DNA of 64,000 nt from an uncultured Lachnospiraceae bacterium. GTDB taxonomy: Bacteria; Bacillota; Clostridia; Lachnospirales; Lachnospiraceae. A program made the translations under genes and the position numbers. The stretch spans positions 62,001 to 126,000 of the forward strand of contig CALWQT010000006.1 of NCBI GenBank assembly GCA_944383765.1. The letters are read 5' to 3'. Positions within the stretch are counted from its first letter, which is position 1; every line of letters starts with the position of its first letter. Shown here piece after piece: positions 25,226 through 34,315 of this stretch. Below the pieces are notes generated by a model, which saw only the letters and a program-made list of their open reading frames with translations, did no database searches and was not told the DNA's origin.

Positions 25226-27766
25226 TTATTTTAATCCCATGACTTCCTCATAAGAGGCATGTTTCTCCAAAGCTGCTGTCATCTCTCCCATCTGGGAAGT
25301 ATCCCCCAGCAGCATCACACCGCACAGGCGGTTATTCAGGAAATAGTATTTCCGGTACTGTCTCTTACCCATGTCCTTAAATTCTGCCGTCTTATAAAGA
25401 AGATTGCTGTTTTTGCCATTATCTCCCGCTGCAAACAAAGAAGTATTCATGCCGTGGAATGTAAGGGCTGCCGGTACTGGAACATATTCCAGTTCTTCTC
25501 CTGCCGCATTGGCTCCCGCCACTTTTCCCTGCTCCACTGCCTCCGGCCAGATTGCATAATTCATACCTTCAAATTCTGCGCAGTCACCGCAGGCATAGAC
25601 TCCTGACACTCCTGTTTCCATCTTCTGGTTCACGGTAACAGCCCGGTTGATGGAAAGTCCCATTTCCTGAGCCAGCTTTACATTTGCCCGGACTCCTGCC
25701 GATACGATCACAAGATCTGCAGGGAAAACCCTTCCATCGGAAAGGGCAACTCCTGTTACCTTTCCTTCTCCCTGAATTTCTGTAATCGACACTCCTGTAT
25801 GAATTTCAATTCCGCTCCTGCCTGCAGTTTCCTTTAAAAGACTGCCAAAATCTTCATCCAGCTGTCTTCCCATTAACATAGGAGCTGCTTCCAGCACCAC
25901 GGTATTCAGGCCGCTCTTTTTCAGTTCCCACGCTGCTTCTAATCCTAATACTCCTCCACCGATCACGACAGCATTCTGGGCGCCCTCCATCAGTTCCATC
26001 ACCTTTTTGGCATCATCAAGACGGCGGATCGCCACTACCTGAGGAAGTTCACTTCCCGGAATCGGAGGAACAAAACATTCGCTTCCCAGGGCATAGATCA
26101 GCCTGGTAAACTGCAGCTTCGTCCCATCATCAAGCAGGACTTCCCGTTTCTCCATATCTACACCTTCTACAGATTTTCCCAGTATCTGATAAATCCGGTT
26201 TTCTTCATACCAGGAAGCATCTGCCATAGCAATCTGGTCTGCTTCCAGGCCCGCTACTATGGACTTGGTCAGCATAGGTCTGTTATATGCAGCATAGGGT
26301 TCATTGGAAATCATCACAATGCTTCCCGTCTTATCTCTCTCTCTGATCGCTTTTGCTGCATTGAATCCAGCTGCTCCATTTCCCAGAATCACATAAAATT
26401 CTTCTGTATTGTTCACAAAACCGGATACTTCTTCTTCCACCGGAACAAAATTTTCTTTTCCCACACCGCAGACTGGACAAATTTCCAGGGAAGCGTCAAA
26501 AATCTCTCCGCAGACAAGGCATTTCACCAGTTTGCGGCCCCCTTTTCTGGCAGGCAGCTCCGGCTTCTTATTCTGTACCAGACAGCCAAACTGATAGCCA
26601 TATTCATAAGCGCCCACCAGATCTGCCTCGCTGGGTTTAAATCTCACCCGGTACCCTTCCGTCACTTTCATTCTCAGCTGCTTCAGACGCTCCAGGATAT
26701 GAGGCACACCTTCTCCGCTCCAACCGTAGCTGCCGAAAGCTCCCCCATGTTTTCCTCCATGGGTCCCCGGAAACATATCCAGAGTAAGATCCCAGATAGG
26801 ACGAAGGGCCTCTCCCACAATCGTAGGAGTTCCAAGCAGAATGCCATCAGCAAAAAACAGTTCATCCAGGACTTTTCCCCGGTCTGCTTCCACCATATCA
26901 TAACTTCTCACATCAATATCACCGCTGTCTGCCACACCCTGTGCGATCCGCTCTGCCAGTTCCCTGGTATATCCGTAAGCACTCACATAAGGAATGATTA
27001 CCGTTTTTCTGGGATTCGGATTGGTAACCGTGGACCACTCCCTGTATTGCTTCATCACTTCCCTGATCTTGTTTTCTTCCAGTACAGGTCCATGTCCGGT
27101 ACAGATCAGAGAAATATCCAAAGGTTCCACCCGGTCCAGCGCTTTCAGCATAAATGGTTTAAATGGCCCGATAATACAGTCGTAATAATATTTCAGCGCC
27201 TTCTGATAATCTGCTTCCGCTGTGATCTTTCCGGAAACCACTTCCGGCAGGCAATAGTGGGCTCCAAAGGAATCACAGGTCACCAGAATCTGCTCTTCTT
27301 CAATAAATGTGTACATCGTATCCGGCCAATGAAGATTTGGCACATGAAGGAAACGAAGTGTTTTATCCCCAATCTTCATAGTCTGTTCATCTTTTACCGG
27401 GATTGCCACAAAGTCCCGGTTTACAATTTCTTTCAAAAATCCGATGGCACATCCGGTTGCCAGTATCTTCATCTGAGGGCTCAGTTCCAGAAGCTTTTCC
27501 ACGCTGCCTGCATGATCCGGTTCCGTGTGGCTGACTACCAGATAATCGATACTGGAAACATCTATGACTTCCTGAAGCTTTTCCAGATATTCATCAAAGA
27601 ATTTTGCTTTTGCTGTTTCAAACAATACCACTTTATCCCCGGCTTTCATCACATAGGAATTATAAGTAGTACCAAATTCCGTATACATAATAATATCAAA
27701 TACCCTCAGCTTATCGTCAATAATTCCGGTCCAGTAAAATCCCTCTCTCAGTTTCAGTGCTTTCAT
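25226..27766 (-). CDS. Class-F flavodiiron protein (flavodiiron - rubredoxin - NADH:rubredoxin oxidoreductase fusion)
   Basis: 846 aa, an O2 and/or NO reductase carrying its own electron chain. Residues 1-245 are the metallo-beta-lactamase di-iron core with ligands H80, E82, D84, H146, D165 and H225; 254-395 is a flavodoxin FMN domain; 412-440 is a short rubredoxin with C416, C419, C430 and C433; 457-846 is an FAD/NAD(P)H oxidoreductase (YVILGNGAAGFNAAKAIR; VVIGGGVLGLEAAWELK). This matches the clostridial class F arrangement. It protects an anaerobe from oxygen by reducing it to water. The frame is open 135 nt further upstream, but ATG 27766 has AAAGGGGA at proper spacing and matches the family start. 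Rhodanese gene lies 41 bp upstream. Confidence 0.93.
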   Translation of the reverse strand: MKALKLREGFYWTGIIDDKLRVFDIIMYTEFGTTYNSYVMKAGDKVVLFETAKAKFFDEYLEKLQEVIDVSSIDYLVVSHTEPDHAGSVEKLLELSPQMKILATGCAIGFLKEIVNRDFVAIPVKDEQTMKIGDKTLRFLHVPNLHWPDTMYTFIEEEQILVTCDSFGAHYCLPEVVSGKITAEADYQKALKYYYDCIIGPFKPFMLKALDRVEPLDISLICTGHGPVLEENKIREVMKQYREWSTVTNPNPRKTVIIPYVSAYGYTRELAERIAQGVADSGDIDVRSYDMVEADRGKVLDELFFADGILLGTPTIVGEALRPIWDLTLDMFPGTHGGKHGGAFGSYGWSGEGVPHILERLKQLRMKVTEGYRVRFKPSEADLVGAYEYGYQFGCLVQNKKPELPARKGGRKLVKCLVCGEIFDASLEICPVCGVGKENFVPVEEEVSGFVNNTEEFYVILGNGAAGFNAAKAIRERDKTGSIVMISNEPYAAYNRPMLTKSIVAGLEADQIAMADASWYEENRIYQILGKSVEGVDMEKREVLLDDGTKLQFTRLIYALGSECFVPPIPGSELPQVVAIRRLDDAKKVMELMEGAQNAVVIGGGVLGLEAAWELKKSGLNTVVLEAAPMLMGRQLDEDFGSLLKETAGRSGIEIHTGVSITEIQGEGKVTGVALSDGRVFPADLVIVSAGVRANVKLAQEMGLSINRAVTVNQKMETGVSGVYACGDCAEFEGMNYAIWPEAVEQGKVAGANAAGEELEYVPVPAALTFHGMNTSLFAAGDNGKNSNLLYKTAEFKDMGKRQYRKYYFLNNRLCGVMLLGDTSQMGEMTAALEKHASYEEVMGLK

Positions 27767-27807
27767 GATCCGTCCCCTTTCTTTTCCTTCTTCTCTTTCA
27801 CGTTTTT

Positions 27808-28128
27808 CTAACCATTCTGCCCTACGATGCCATAAGGCCAGGTAATGATCCCGCCAAAATCCCTGACGGCAGTATAACCCATCTCCGCTAATTTTCCACA
27901 TGCTGCTCTGCTTCTGACACCACTGCGGCAGTACACCAGCGTCTCACGGTTTTTATCCGGCAATCTGGAAACACCGCCCTGCTCAATCTCATCAAGAGGA
28001 ACGTTTACTGCCCCTTTAATATGGCCACCTGCAAATTCTTCCGGCGTGCGCACATCAAGGACCAATGCCCCTGTTTCCTTCTTCATGATATTCCAAGCCT
28101 CCTGCTGGCTGATTTCTTCGTATTTCAT
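27808..28128 (-). CDS. Single-domain rhodanese (sulfurtransferase)
   Basis: 106 aa, a complete single rhodanese domain. VLDVRTPEEFAGGHIKGAVNVP is the CH2A-type motif and the active-site loop is CRSGVRS with Cys67. It transfers sulfane sulfur. Co-transcribed with the flavodiiron protein, suggesting a role in oxidative or reactive-sulfur stress. Divergent from the MarR-MATE operon. Confidence 0.92.
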   Translation of the reverse strand: MKYEEISQQEAWNIMKKETGALVLDVRTPEEFAGGHIKGAVNVPLDEIEQGGVSRLPDKNRETLVYCRSGVRSRAACGKLAEMGYTAVRDFGGIITWPYGIVGQNG

Positions 28129-28267
28129 AAATTCCGCCTTTCTTTTTGTCTCTCATATTCCAAGTATAACCTGTTTGGCAAAAAAAATCCATACTAACCT
28201 TGTGGGTTTTAAAAATATCCTTGCATTTCTCCTTCAGCTGCACTAATATAGTTTTTTATAGAACAGT

Positions 28268-28273
28268 TATAAT
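28268..28273 (+). promoter_or_regulatory. Candidate -10 box of the MarR-MATE operon
   Basis: Perfect TATAAT 31 nt before the ATG at 28305, but no good -35 at 16-18 bp, so an activator or weak promoter is possible. Confidence 0.4.
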
Positions 28274-28304
28274 CAAAACTTTTTTTAGAGTAAAGGAGAA
28301 CACT

Positions 28305-28745
28305 ATGACACCATCTACAGAATTTTTACTGCATATCCGCAGGATAGCCCGGTTTTATGAAACCTTGATCCGCCCTGTCTGTGAAGAATACGGCTGTTCC
28401 CAGATTGAAACGGACATACTGGCTTTTCTTTTTAATAATCCGGAGAAAGATACGGCTAAAGATATTGTGGAACTGAGAATGCTGCAAAAAGGGAATGTAT
28501 CCCTGGCTGTAGATTCCCTGATCCGGAATCAGTTTCTCATCCGAAACCAGGATGCCAAAGACCGGAGGCTCTTCCACCTTTCTCTGACCGACAAAGGTAT
28601 CAAAGCAGCGAAATCCATACGGAAAGTCCGGTCCCGCTTCCAGTCCGCATTATTGGAAGGGTTTTCCCTTGAAGAAATCCTTCTCTACCATAAAATGAAC
28701 CAGAAAATCTTTGACAACGCAGCCAAGTATACAGAAAGGACGTGA
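28305..28745 (+). CDS. MarR-family transcriptional regulator
   Basis: 146 aa with a MarR winged helix domain: helix-turn-helix around ELRMLQKGNVSLAVDSLIRNQFL and wing DAKDRRLFHLSLTDKG. It sits 6 nt upstream of the MATE transporter and likely represses the pair in response to the exported compound. ATG 28305 follows AAAGGAG; the frame is open further upstream but without a ribosome binding site. Confidence 0.92.
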   Translation: MTPSTEFLLHIRRIARFYETLIRPVCEEYGCSQIETDILAFLFNNPEKDTAKDIVELRMLQKGNVSLAVDSLIRNQFLIRNQDAKDRRLFHLSLTDKGIKAAKSIRKVRSRFQSALLEGFSLEEILLYHKMNQKIFDNAAKYTERT

Positions 28746-28751
28746 CATACC

Positions 28752-30143
28752 ATGACTGACCAGAAAACTTTTTTAGGAACAGAACCGGTAGGAAAACTTC
28801 TTGCCAGGCTGGCTCTTCCCACAGTTGCCGCTCAGCTGATCAATATGCTCTACAATATCGTAGACCGTATTTATATCGGGCACATTCCCGGAGAGGGGGC
28901 TCTTGCCCTGACAGGAGTAGGTGTCTGTATGCCTATCATACTGATCGTATCCGCCTTTGCTTCCCTGGTGGGCTATGGCGGTTCTCCCAGAGCTTCTATT
29001 TTTATGGGGAAAAATGATACGGAAACCGCAGAAAAAATATTAGGGAACAGTTTTTCCCTCCTGACGATCCTTTCCATTTGCTTAACAGCTGTACTGCTCC
29101 TTTGGAATGAACCTTTGCTTCTGACCTTCGGAGCCAGTGAAAATACCATTGGATATGCTACCAGTTATATGAATATTTATGCTCTGGGAACTATTTTCGT
29201 ACAGCTTACCCTGGGTATGAATTCCTTTATCACCGCTCAGGGATTTGCCAAAACAGGAATGCTCTCTGTCCTCATTGGCGCTGTTCTGAACATTATTCTG
29301 GACCCGATCCTGATCTTTGGTGCCGGAATGGGAGTAAAAGGAGCCGCTCTTGCTACTATCATCTCTCAGTGCGCCTCCTGTATCTGGGTATTATCTTTCC
29401 TGTTTGGCAAAAAAACCATCCTGAAAATCAGAAAAAACTATTTAAAACTGGAACCTTCCGTGATCCTTCCCTGTGTGGCTCTTGGCCTTGCTACTTTTAT
29501 CATGCAGGCCAGCGAAAGTATCATATCCGTCTGCTTCAACTCTTCTCTGCTGACATATGGAGGAGATATTGCGGTAGGCGCCATGACGATCCTGTCCAGC
29601 GTTATGCAGTTTGCCATGCTTCCCCTTCAGGGCCTGGGACAGGGCGCACAGCCTATCATCAGCTACAACTATGGAGCCGGCAATGTAAAACGTGTACGTT
29701 CCGCCTTCTTTCTCTTATTAAAATGCAGTATGGCGTATGCCGTTCTCCTCTGGGGAGCTGTCATGCTGGTACCGGAGCTCTTTGCCAGTATTTTTACTGC
29801 TGATGCAGCCCTGGTGGCATTCTCCAAAACCGCATTGCGCATCTATATGGCCGCCCTGTTCCTGTTTGGTATCCAGATGGCATGCCAGATGACGTTTACT
29901 TCTCTCGGAAATGCCAAAGCTTCCATTGCCGTAGCCGTAGTACGTAAATTTATTCTTCTTATTCCTCTGATTTATGCGATGCCCCGTATATTTCACTCCA
30001 GTTCTCTTATGAGTACCTATGCCATCTATATGGCAGAGCCGATTGCGGATACTCTGGCCGTAACATTTACCGGAATTCTGTTCTTCTTCCAATTCCGAAA
30101 AATCGTAAAACGGATGGAAACATCTTTTAACAAAACATCCTGA
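28752..30143 (+). CDS. MATE-family multidrug efflux transporter
   Basis: 463 aa with about twelve membrane helices. Typical features: an N-terminal VGKLLARLALPTVAAQLINMLYN with NIVDRIYIGHIPGEGALALTGVG, and a repeat of the same pattern in the second half (LPLQGLGQGAQPIISYNYGAGN). Exports cationic or aromatic compounds with Na+ or H+. Its ATG lies behind AAAGGACG, 6 nt after the marR stop. Confidence 0.93.
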   Translation: MTDQKTFLGTEPVGKLLARLALPTVAAQLINMLYNIVDRIYIGHIPGEGALALTGVGVCMPIILIVSAFASLVGYGGSPRASIFMGKNDTETAEKILGNSFSLLTILSICLTAVLLLWNEPLLLTFGASENTIGYATSYMNIYALGTIFVQLTLGMNSFITAQGFAKTGMLSVLIGAVLNIILDPILIFGAGMGVKGAALATIISQCASCIWVLSFLFGKKTILKIRKNYLKLEPSVILPCVALGLATFIMQASESIISVCFNSSLLTYGGDIAVGAMTILSSVMQFAMLPLQGLGQGAQPIISYNYGAGNVKRVRSAFFLLLKCSMAYAVLLWGAVMLVPELFASIFTADAALVAFSKTALRIYMAALFLFGIQMACQMTFTSLGNAKASIAVAVVRKFILLIPLIYAMPRIFHSSSLMSTYAIYMAEPIADTLAVTFTGILFFFQFRKIVKRMETSFNKTS

Positions 30144-30165
30144 CATTCCATATGGCTGTATCACA

Positions 30166-30206
30166 GAAAGCGGCGGTTTTGAACTCACTTCAAAACCGCC
30201 GCTTTC
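30166..30206. terminator. Bidirectional terminator after the MATE gene
   Basis: A perfect 18-bp stem (GAAAGCGGCGGTTTTGAA with TTCAAAACCGCCGCTTTC) and a 5-nt loop. T-tracts are short (TTTC) on both strands, compensated by stem strength. Confidence 0.85.
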
Positions 30207-30224
30207 ATAGATATCACATCCTCA

Positions 30225-31325
30225 TTATGAAATTACTTTTAACCTTCTGGCAACATTCCCGATAAAATCCTGTACATTCGTGACCATAGTAGTCGCACAC
30301 AGGCTTCCACGGTCCAGCAGCTTATTCACCACAAATTCATCTGCATCTACCGCATACAGATAAAGAGGCCGGACTGTACCATCTTCCTGTACGCGGAAAG
30401 AAGGTGTCATATTTCCTGTGGCAATGGTATGAAGCATAGTGGCAAGACAGATCACACAGGTCGCTTTCTTCACCATCTCACGCATCGCTTTCTGACCGGC
30501 ATATACATCTCCAATCACTTCCGGCAAAGGTCCATCATCCCGGATGGAACCGGTAAACACCATAGGTACCTTTTGTTTGACACAGCTGTAAATAATCCCA
30601 TTATCTATGGAATAGTCCTGAATGAACTGAGGAATAGAACCGCTCCTTCTCACCCTGTTTATTACATCCAGATGATGATAGTGACCATTAGGCATGGATT
30701 CCTGGGTATAAATGTCCTGTCCCAAGGCAGTATGGAGCATAGCCCCTTCCAGGTCATGGGTAGCCAGCGCATTTCCCGCCATGATCCCATGAGCATATCC
30801 ATTCTCGATCAGGGCCTGCATACAGGTTCTTGCCTGAGCATCAAAAGCAAAAGCCGGTCCCATGACCCATAGGATATTTCCATGTTCCTTCTCATAGGCA
30901 AGCAATTCTGTCAGCCGGTCATAATCCCTGGCATAGGAGGTTTCTCTGCTTCTCCCCTGGCGGAATACAAATGCTTCTTCCTTTTTTTCCTCTCCGTCAG
31001 CAAATCCCTGAGTATGGACATAAATGCCCTCTTCTCCCTGTTCTGTCCGTCCCAGGATTACCCTGTCTCCTTTCCGGATATACCGGTTTTCCACCACCTG
31101 AAGACTTCCATCCGGACAAATGACCACGCTGGAATCCATACGGCTTTCCTTTGCCAATATCCACTTACCGCTGATCTTAAAATACTCCGGATACATGGAA
31201 GTACTATGAAATCCCTCTGGAGCCACACCGTCCCGATCCGCCTCACAGGTTTTGACGTCCGGAACCTCCATCAGCCCCAGAGCCTTAAAATCCGGATGAT
31301 GGTATTCTGGTAACTGAAATCCCAT
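30225..31325 (-). CDS. TIGR00300 / LOR-SDH-family protein (archaeal ornithine cyclodeaminase-like)
   Basis: About 366 aa. The C-terminal two thirds match the conserved domain first noted in LOR/SDH enzymes and in the archaeal-type ornithine cyclodeaminases: MGPAFAFDAQARTCMQ, MAGNALATHDLEGAM, PNGHYHHLDVINRVRRSGS, VFTGSIRDDGPLPEVIGDV and LATMLHTIATGNMTPS. Possible reaction: NAD-dependent deamination of ornithine to proline. Two ATGs (31331 and 31325) follow AGGAGG; the second has the better spacing. It is the last gene of an operon with a two-component system and a wall amidase, 17 nt after the amidase gene. Function inferred from family only. Confidence 0.75.
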   Translation of the reverse strand: MGFQLPEYHHPDFKALGLMEVPDVKTCEADRDGVAPEGFHSTSMYPEYFKISGKWILAKESRMDSSVVICPDGSLQVVENRYIRKGDRVILGRTEQGEEGIYVHTQGFADGEEKKEEAFVFRQGRSRETSYARDYDRLTELLAYEKEHGNILWVMGPAFAFDAQARTCMQALIENGYAHGIMAGNALATHDLEGAMLHTALGQDIYTQESMPNGHYHHLDVINRVRRSGSIPQFIQDYSIDNGIIYSCVKQKVPMVFTGSIRDDGPLPEVIGDVYAGQKAMREMVKKATCVICLATMLHTIATGNMTPSFRVQEDGTVRPLYLYAVDADEFVVNKLLDRGSLCATTMVTNVQDFIGNVARRLKVIS

Positions 31326-31342
31326 ATTCATTTTCCTCCTGT

Positions 31343-32257
31343 CTATTGTCCTTTACTGAAAAAGGCATCCACTCCTGCCACCAGACCTTCTGCCATGTTC
31401 TGCAGCGCTGCTTCACTATAATCCGATTTCTTGTCTCCCAGCTCCACATCTACACTTGGAACGGTAGAATAAGAAGTCTGGGTCAGGTCCATCTGCATTT
31501 CCCCTTTTCCGAATATTTTAACTCCCCGGTCTTTCAGCCCTTGTATCAGAGCACGTCCCAGTCTTTCATGCTCCTCCCAGTGAGAAGCTACCGGTTCCAT
31601 AGCCCGATAAGATTTGGAAGAAGGAACACTCATGAAGAAAGCCCCCTTATCCGAAGAGGTAGAATCCCAATGAAGGGCAATATGACAATCTGCCTTATTA
31701 TTAGCCATCAGGGTCCTTGCAATATTATCCAGCTGGGAATCTTCCGTCTCCCTCACCATAAGTACATGGTAACCGGAATCCAGCAAGCGCTGTTTTAAGA
31801 TCAGTGCCATGGCCAGGGTCACATCAGCCTCCGGAGTTCCATCTGCAAATGTCATGCCGCTGTTAATGGCAGTCGCCTTCGTAGCCCCGGCTCCCGTACT
31901 CCCTCCGGTTACTTTTGGTGTTTTATCCGGGTGACAGTAAGTCTTTTTCTTTTCTCCTCCCTTACAGCCATGGCCTGCATTGACACATACCGTAATTCCA
32001 TTGGCATTATCCTGATGATTTTCATAAAGAACTGCCTTACCGGTATGGATCGCAGAAAACTCCCCATAAGTCCAGCTGTCAGAAAATGCAATCTCCTTGC
32101 TTACAATACTATCTTGTTTTTTCCCGTTTTCCGCAGCAAGCACCACCGCCGCTTCCCGGTCCTGTAAGGAAACCTGTCCAGCCATGGCTACCACAGACCA
32201 TACCGTCAGAGCCGCTGCTGTTCCTCCTAATATCTGCATCAATCTCTTTTTTTTCAT
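31343..32257 (-). CDS. N-acetylmuramoyl-L-alanine amidase (Amidase_3), exported
   Basis: 304 aa. An N-terminal hydrophobic segment (MQILGGTAAALTVWSVVAMAG) acts as signal peptide or anchor. The Amidase_3 zinc-hydrolase domain (about 85-300) shows zinc ligand His in VCVNAGHGCKG, a second His in IALHWDS and the catalytic Glu in SVDVELGDKKS. It cleaves the amide between muramic acid and the peptide stem. It is 30 bp downstream of a sensor kinase gene, suggesting envelope-stress control. Confidence 0.9.
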   Translation of the reverse strand: MKKKRLMQILGGTAAALTVWSVVAMAGQVSLQDREAAVVLAAENGKKQDSIVSKEIAFSDSWTYGEFSAIHTGKAVLYENHQDNANGITVCVNAGHGCKGGEKKKTYCHPDKTPKVTGGSTGAGATKATAINSGMTFADGTPEADVTLAMALILKQRLLDSGYHVLMVRETEDSQLDNIARTLMANNKADCHIALHWDSTSSDKGAFFMSVPSSKSYRAMEPVASHWEEHERLGRALIQGLKDRGVKIFGKGEMQMDLTQTSYSTVPSVDVELGDKKSDYSEAALQNMAEGLVAGVDAFFSKGQ

Positions 32258-32287
32258 TTCCTTCTCTCCTTTTTCTCTGCCCCTATT

Positions 32288-33535
32288 TTAACACGAATCT
32301 GCTGCCGGTCTCAATCCTATTTTCACACATCGCAGTTCTACAATAAAACGATTTTCCCCCTCCGAAGACTTCACCCGGATTTTTCCCCTGTGAAGTTCTA
32401 CTATATTTTTGGCAATTGCCAGTCCCAGGCCATACCCCTTCCTGTCACTCCGGGACAGGTCTGCCCGGTAAAAGCGTTCAAAAATTTCCTGTTGCTTTTC
32501 TCTGGAAATCGCTTCTCCTGTATTGGAAACCGTAAGCCTGGCTTTTCTTCCGTTCACACGCTTCAGCTGGACCACTGCCCTGCCCCCTTCAGGAGAATAT
32601 TTTTCCGCATTATCCAGCAGTATCTTCAACAGCTGTTTCAGCTGTTTTTCATTTCCCTGGAGGCTGATACCCTCCTCCACATCACTTCTCAGTTCTTTGT
32701 TTTCCTGGTAGAAAACAGCTTCAAAAGAAAGGACACTTTCAATCACCACATCGCTGAAACAGCACTCCGTCAGGACTATGTTTTCCCGTTCTGCTTCACT
32801 TCTGGCCAGCGCCAGCATCTCCTCCACCAGGGCCTTCATTTCTTCTGCCTCCTGCCGGATATTCGTCAGCCATCGTTTCCCGTCTCCCGTCCGGTTGGTA
32901 TCCTGGTCTTCTAGCAGCTGGGCATTTGCCATGATCACAGTAAGCGGTGTTTTGAGTTCATGGGAAGCATCTGCAACAAATTGCTTCTCCCGCCGCATGG
33001 AAAGACTCAGAGGATATACCGCCCATTTTGATAAGATACAGCTGATCAGGAACAAAGCCACCCACACAATACTTCCGACCACTGCCAGCGTTTTCCACAT
33101 TCCCTGCAGATAAGTTTCTCCCAGACTGGTATCTCCATAAGCAATACGGTAACCGCTTCCCACCGGTATCCTCAGATACCTGAGCTGATAATTTTCCAAT
33201 GTCCCCACCGCTTCCGGTGCTGACAGGCTCTGGGCTGCCAGATATTTTACCAGTTCTGTATCCGGTCCCATTCCATACCGGTCTTCCACCTGTATGATCT
33301 GGTTGTTTCCATCTGTCACTACGATAAAATACGGCATCCTGGCAATGCCTTCCCATTCTAAAAAACTGCCGGCATGCTCTGCTTCCACCGCCATACCCAG
33401 CATTTTCTCATTGTCCCTGTCTATCTGGTTTTTGGTAAAATATCCCACTCCCAGAAAAGCCAGACCGATTACCAGGGTTACCATGACCATATTAGACAGC
33501 ACAAATTTCACTCTCAGCCGCTTCAGTTCTTTCAT
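32288..33535 (-). CDS. Sensor histidine kinase
   Basis: 415 aa. Two membrane helices (about 12-32 and 150-172) enclose an extracellular sensor region of about 115 aa. The HisKA motif is DASHELKTPLTVI; HATPase boxes are LLKILLDNAEKYS, VSNTGEAI and GYGLGLAIAK. No clear HAMP linker. It overlaps the response regulator by 4 nt and precedes an amidase gene. Signal unknown, probably envelope related. Confidence 0.92.
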   Translation of the reverse strand: MKELKRLRVKFVLSNMVMVTLVIGLAFLGVGYFTKNQIDRDNEKMLGMAVEAEHAGSFLEWEGIARMPYFIVVTDGNNQIIQVEDRYGMGPDTELVKYLAAQSLSAPEAVGTLENYQLRYLRIPVGSGYRIAYGDTSLGETYLQGMWKTLAVVGSIVWVALFLISCILSKWAVYPLSLSMRREKQFVADASHELKTPLTVIMANAQLLEDQDTNRTGDGKRWLTNIRQEAEEMKALVEEMLALARSEAERENIVLTECCFSDVVIESVLSFEAVFYQENKELRSDVEEGISLQGNEKQLKQLLKILLDNAEKYSPEGGRAVVQLKRVNGRKARLTVSNTGEAISREKQQEIFERFYRADLSRSDRKGYGLGLAIAKNIVELHRGKIRVKSSEGENRFIVELRCVKIGLRPAADSC

Positions 33536-34212
33536 TGTCTACCCCTTTCCTCCAGATAGTACCCAAGATGGCGGGCTGTCACGATCTCCGTCTCAGCCCG
33601 GAGAAAATTCAGTTTTTTCCGCAGAAAAGAAATGTAAATCTCCACATTATTATCCACTGCTTCCCCGTCATTTCCCCAGATTTTCAGAATCAGTGTTTCC
33701 TTAGACACCACCGCTCCCTTATGATGCATCAGGATCTGAAGCACTTCATATTCCCGTTTTCCCAGGCGGATACTCTTTTCTCCCTTCTCCAGGCTGTAGG
33801 TAGACTGGTTCAGACGGATATCCCCAAACTCCAGCACATGAGGGATCATATCTCCTCCTCTCCGCAGGATGGCAGTAAGGGCCGCCGCCAGTTCCTCTTT
33901 ATCAAAGGGTTTGGTCAGGTAATAATCGGCTCCGCTCATAAGCCCTTCCACCTTATCTTCCGTTTCACTTCTGGCTGTCAGCACCATAACCGGGGTTTTG
34001 ATCCCACCGGCCCTGGCCTTTTTCAAAATCGTCATTCCGTCCATTCCAGGCAGCATAATATCCAGGATAATACCATCATACAGCCCGCTCATCACCATCT
34101 CATAGCCTTCCTCTCCATTCAGGCTCACATCAGCCTCATAACGGAGATGTTCCAATATATCCTTCAGAGATTCCCCAAGTTTTTCATTATCTTCCACTAC
34201 CAGGATCCTCAT
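33532..34212 (-). CDS. OmpR/PhoB-family response regulator
   Basis: 226 aa. Receiver domain 1-115 with phospho-acceptor D51 (IILDIMLPG) and switch Lys in YLTKPF; winged-helix DNA-binding domain about 130-222 (VSKETLILKIWG, DNNVEIYISFLRKKL). It pairs with the kinase at 32288-33535. The ATG at 34212 is preferred; a GTG at 34218 overlaps the ribosome site. Confidence 0.93.
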   Translation of the reverse strand: MRILVVEDNEKLGESLKDILEHLRYEADVSLNGEEGYEMVMSGLYDGIILDIMLPGMDGMTILKKARAGGIKTPVMVLTARSETEDKVEGLMSGADYYLTKPFDKEELAAALTAILRRGGDMIPHVLEFGDIRLNQSTYSLEKGEKSIRLGKREYEVLQILMHHKGAVVSKETLILKIWGNDGEAVDNNVEIYISFLRKKLNFLRAETEIVTARHLGYYLEERGRQ

Positions 34213-34255
34213 TGCCACTCTCTTTCTTCACTCTCCAGGTTTCCTAAAGCATAAG

Positions 34256-34297
34256 AAAAAATACCCCAAAAGTCAATAAGCCTTCCAGGGTATTTTC
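34256..34297 (-). terminator. Terminator of the ABC-2/NEW3 operon
   Basis: Minus strand AAAATACCC pairs with GGGTATTTT and is followed by a T-run. It lies between the ABC permease stop and the next response regulator start. Confidence 0.8.
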
Positions 34298-34315
34298 TGT
34301 AGGACCATTCCGCTT

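Noticed and set aside
26699..27811. 370-codon plus-strand open frame opposite the flavodiiron gene
   Set aside because: Its composition (His, Phe, Ile rich) is that of an antisense frame; the minus-strand gene has full domain support.
27767..27901. 45-residue N-terminal extension of the flavodiiron protein
   Set aside because: It overlaps the end of the rhodanese gene, is Trp/Arg/Glu rich and unlike the family; ATG 27766 has a good ribosome site.
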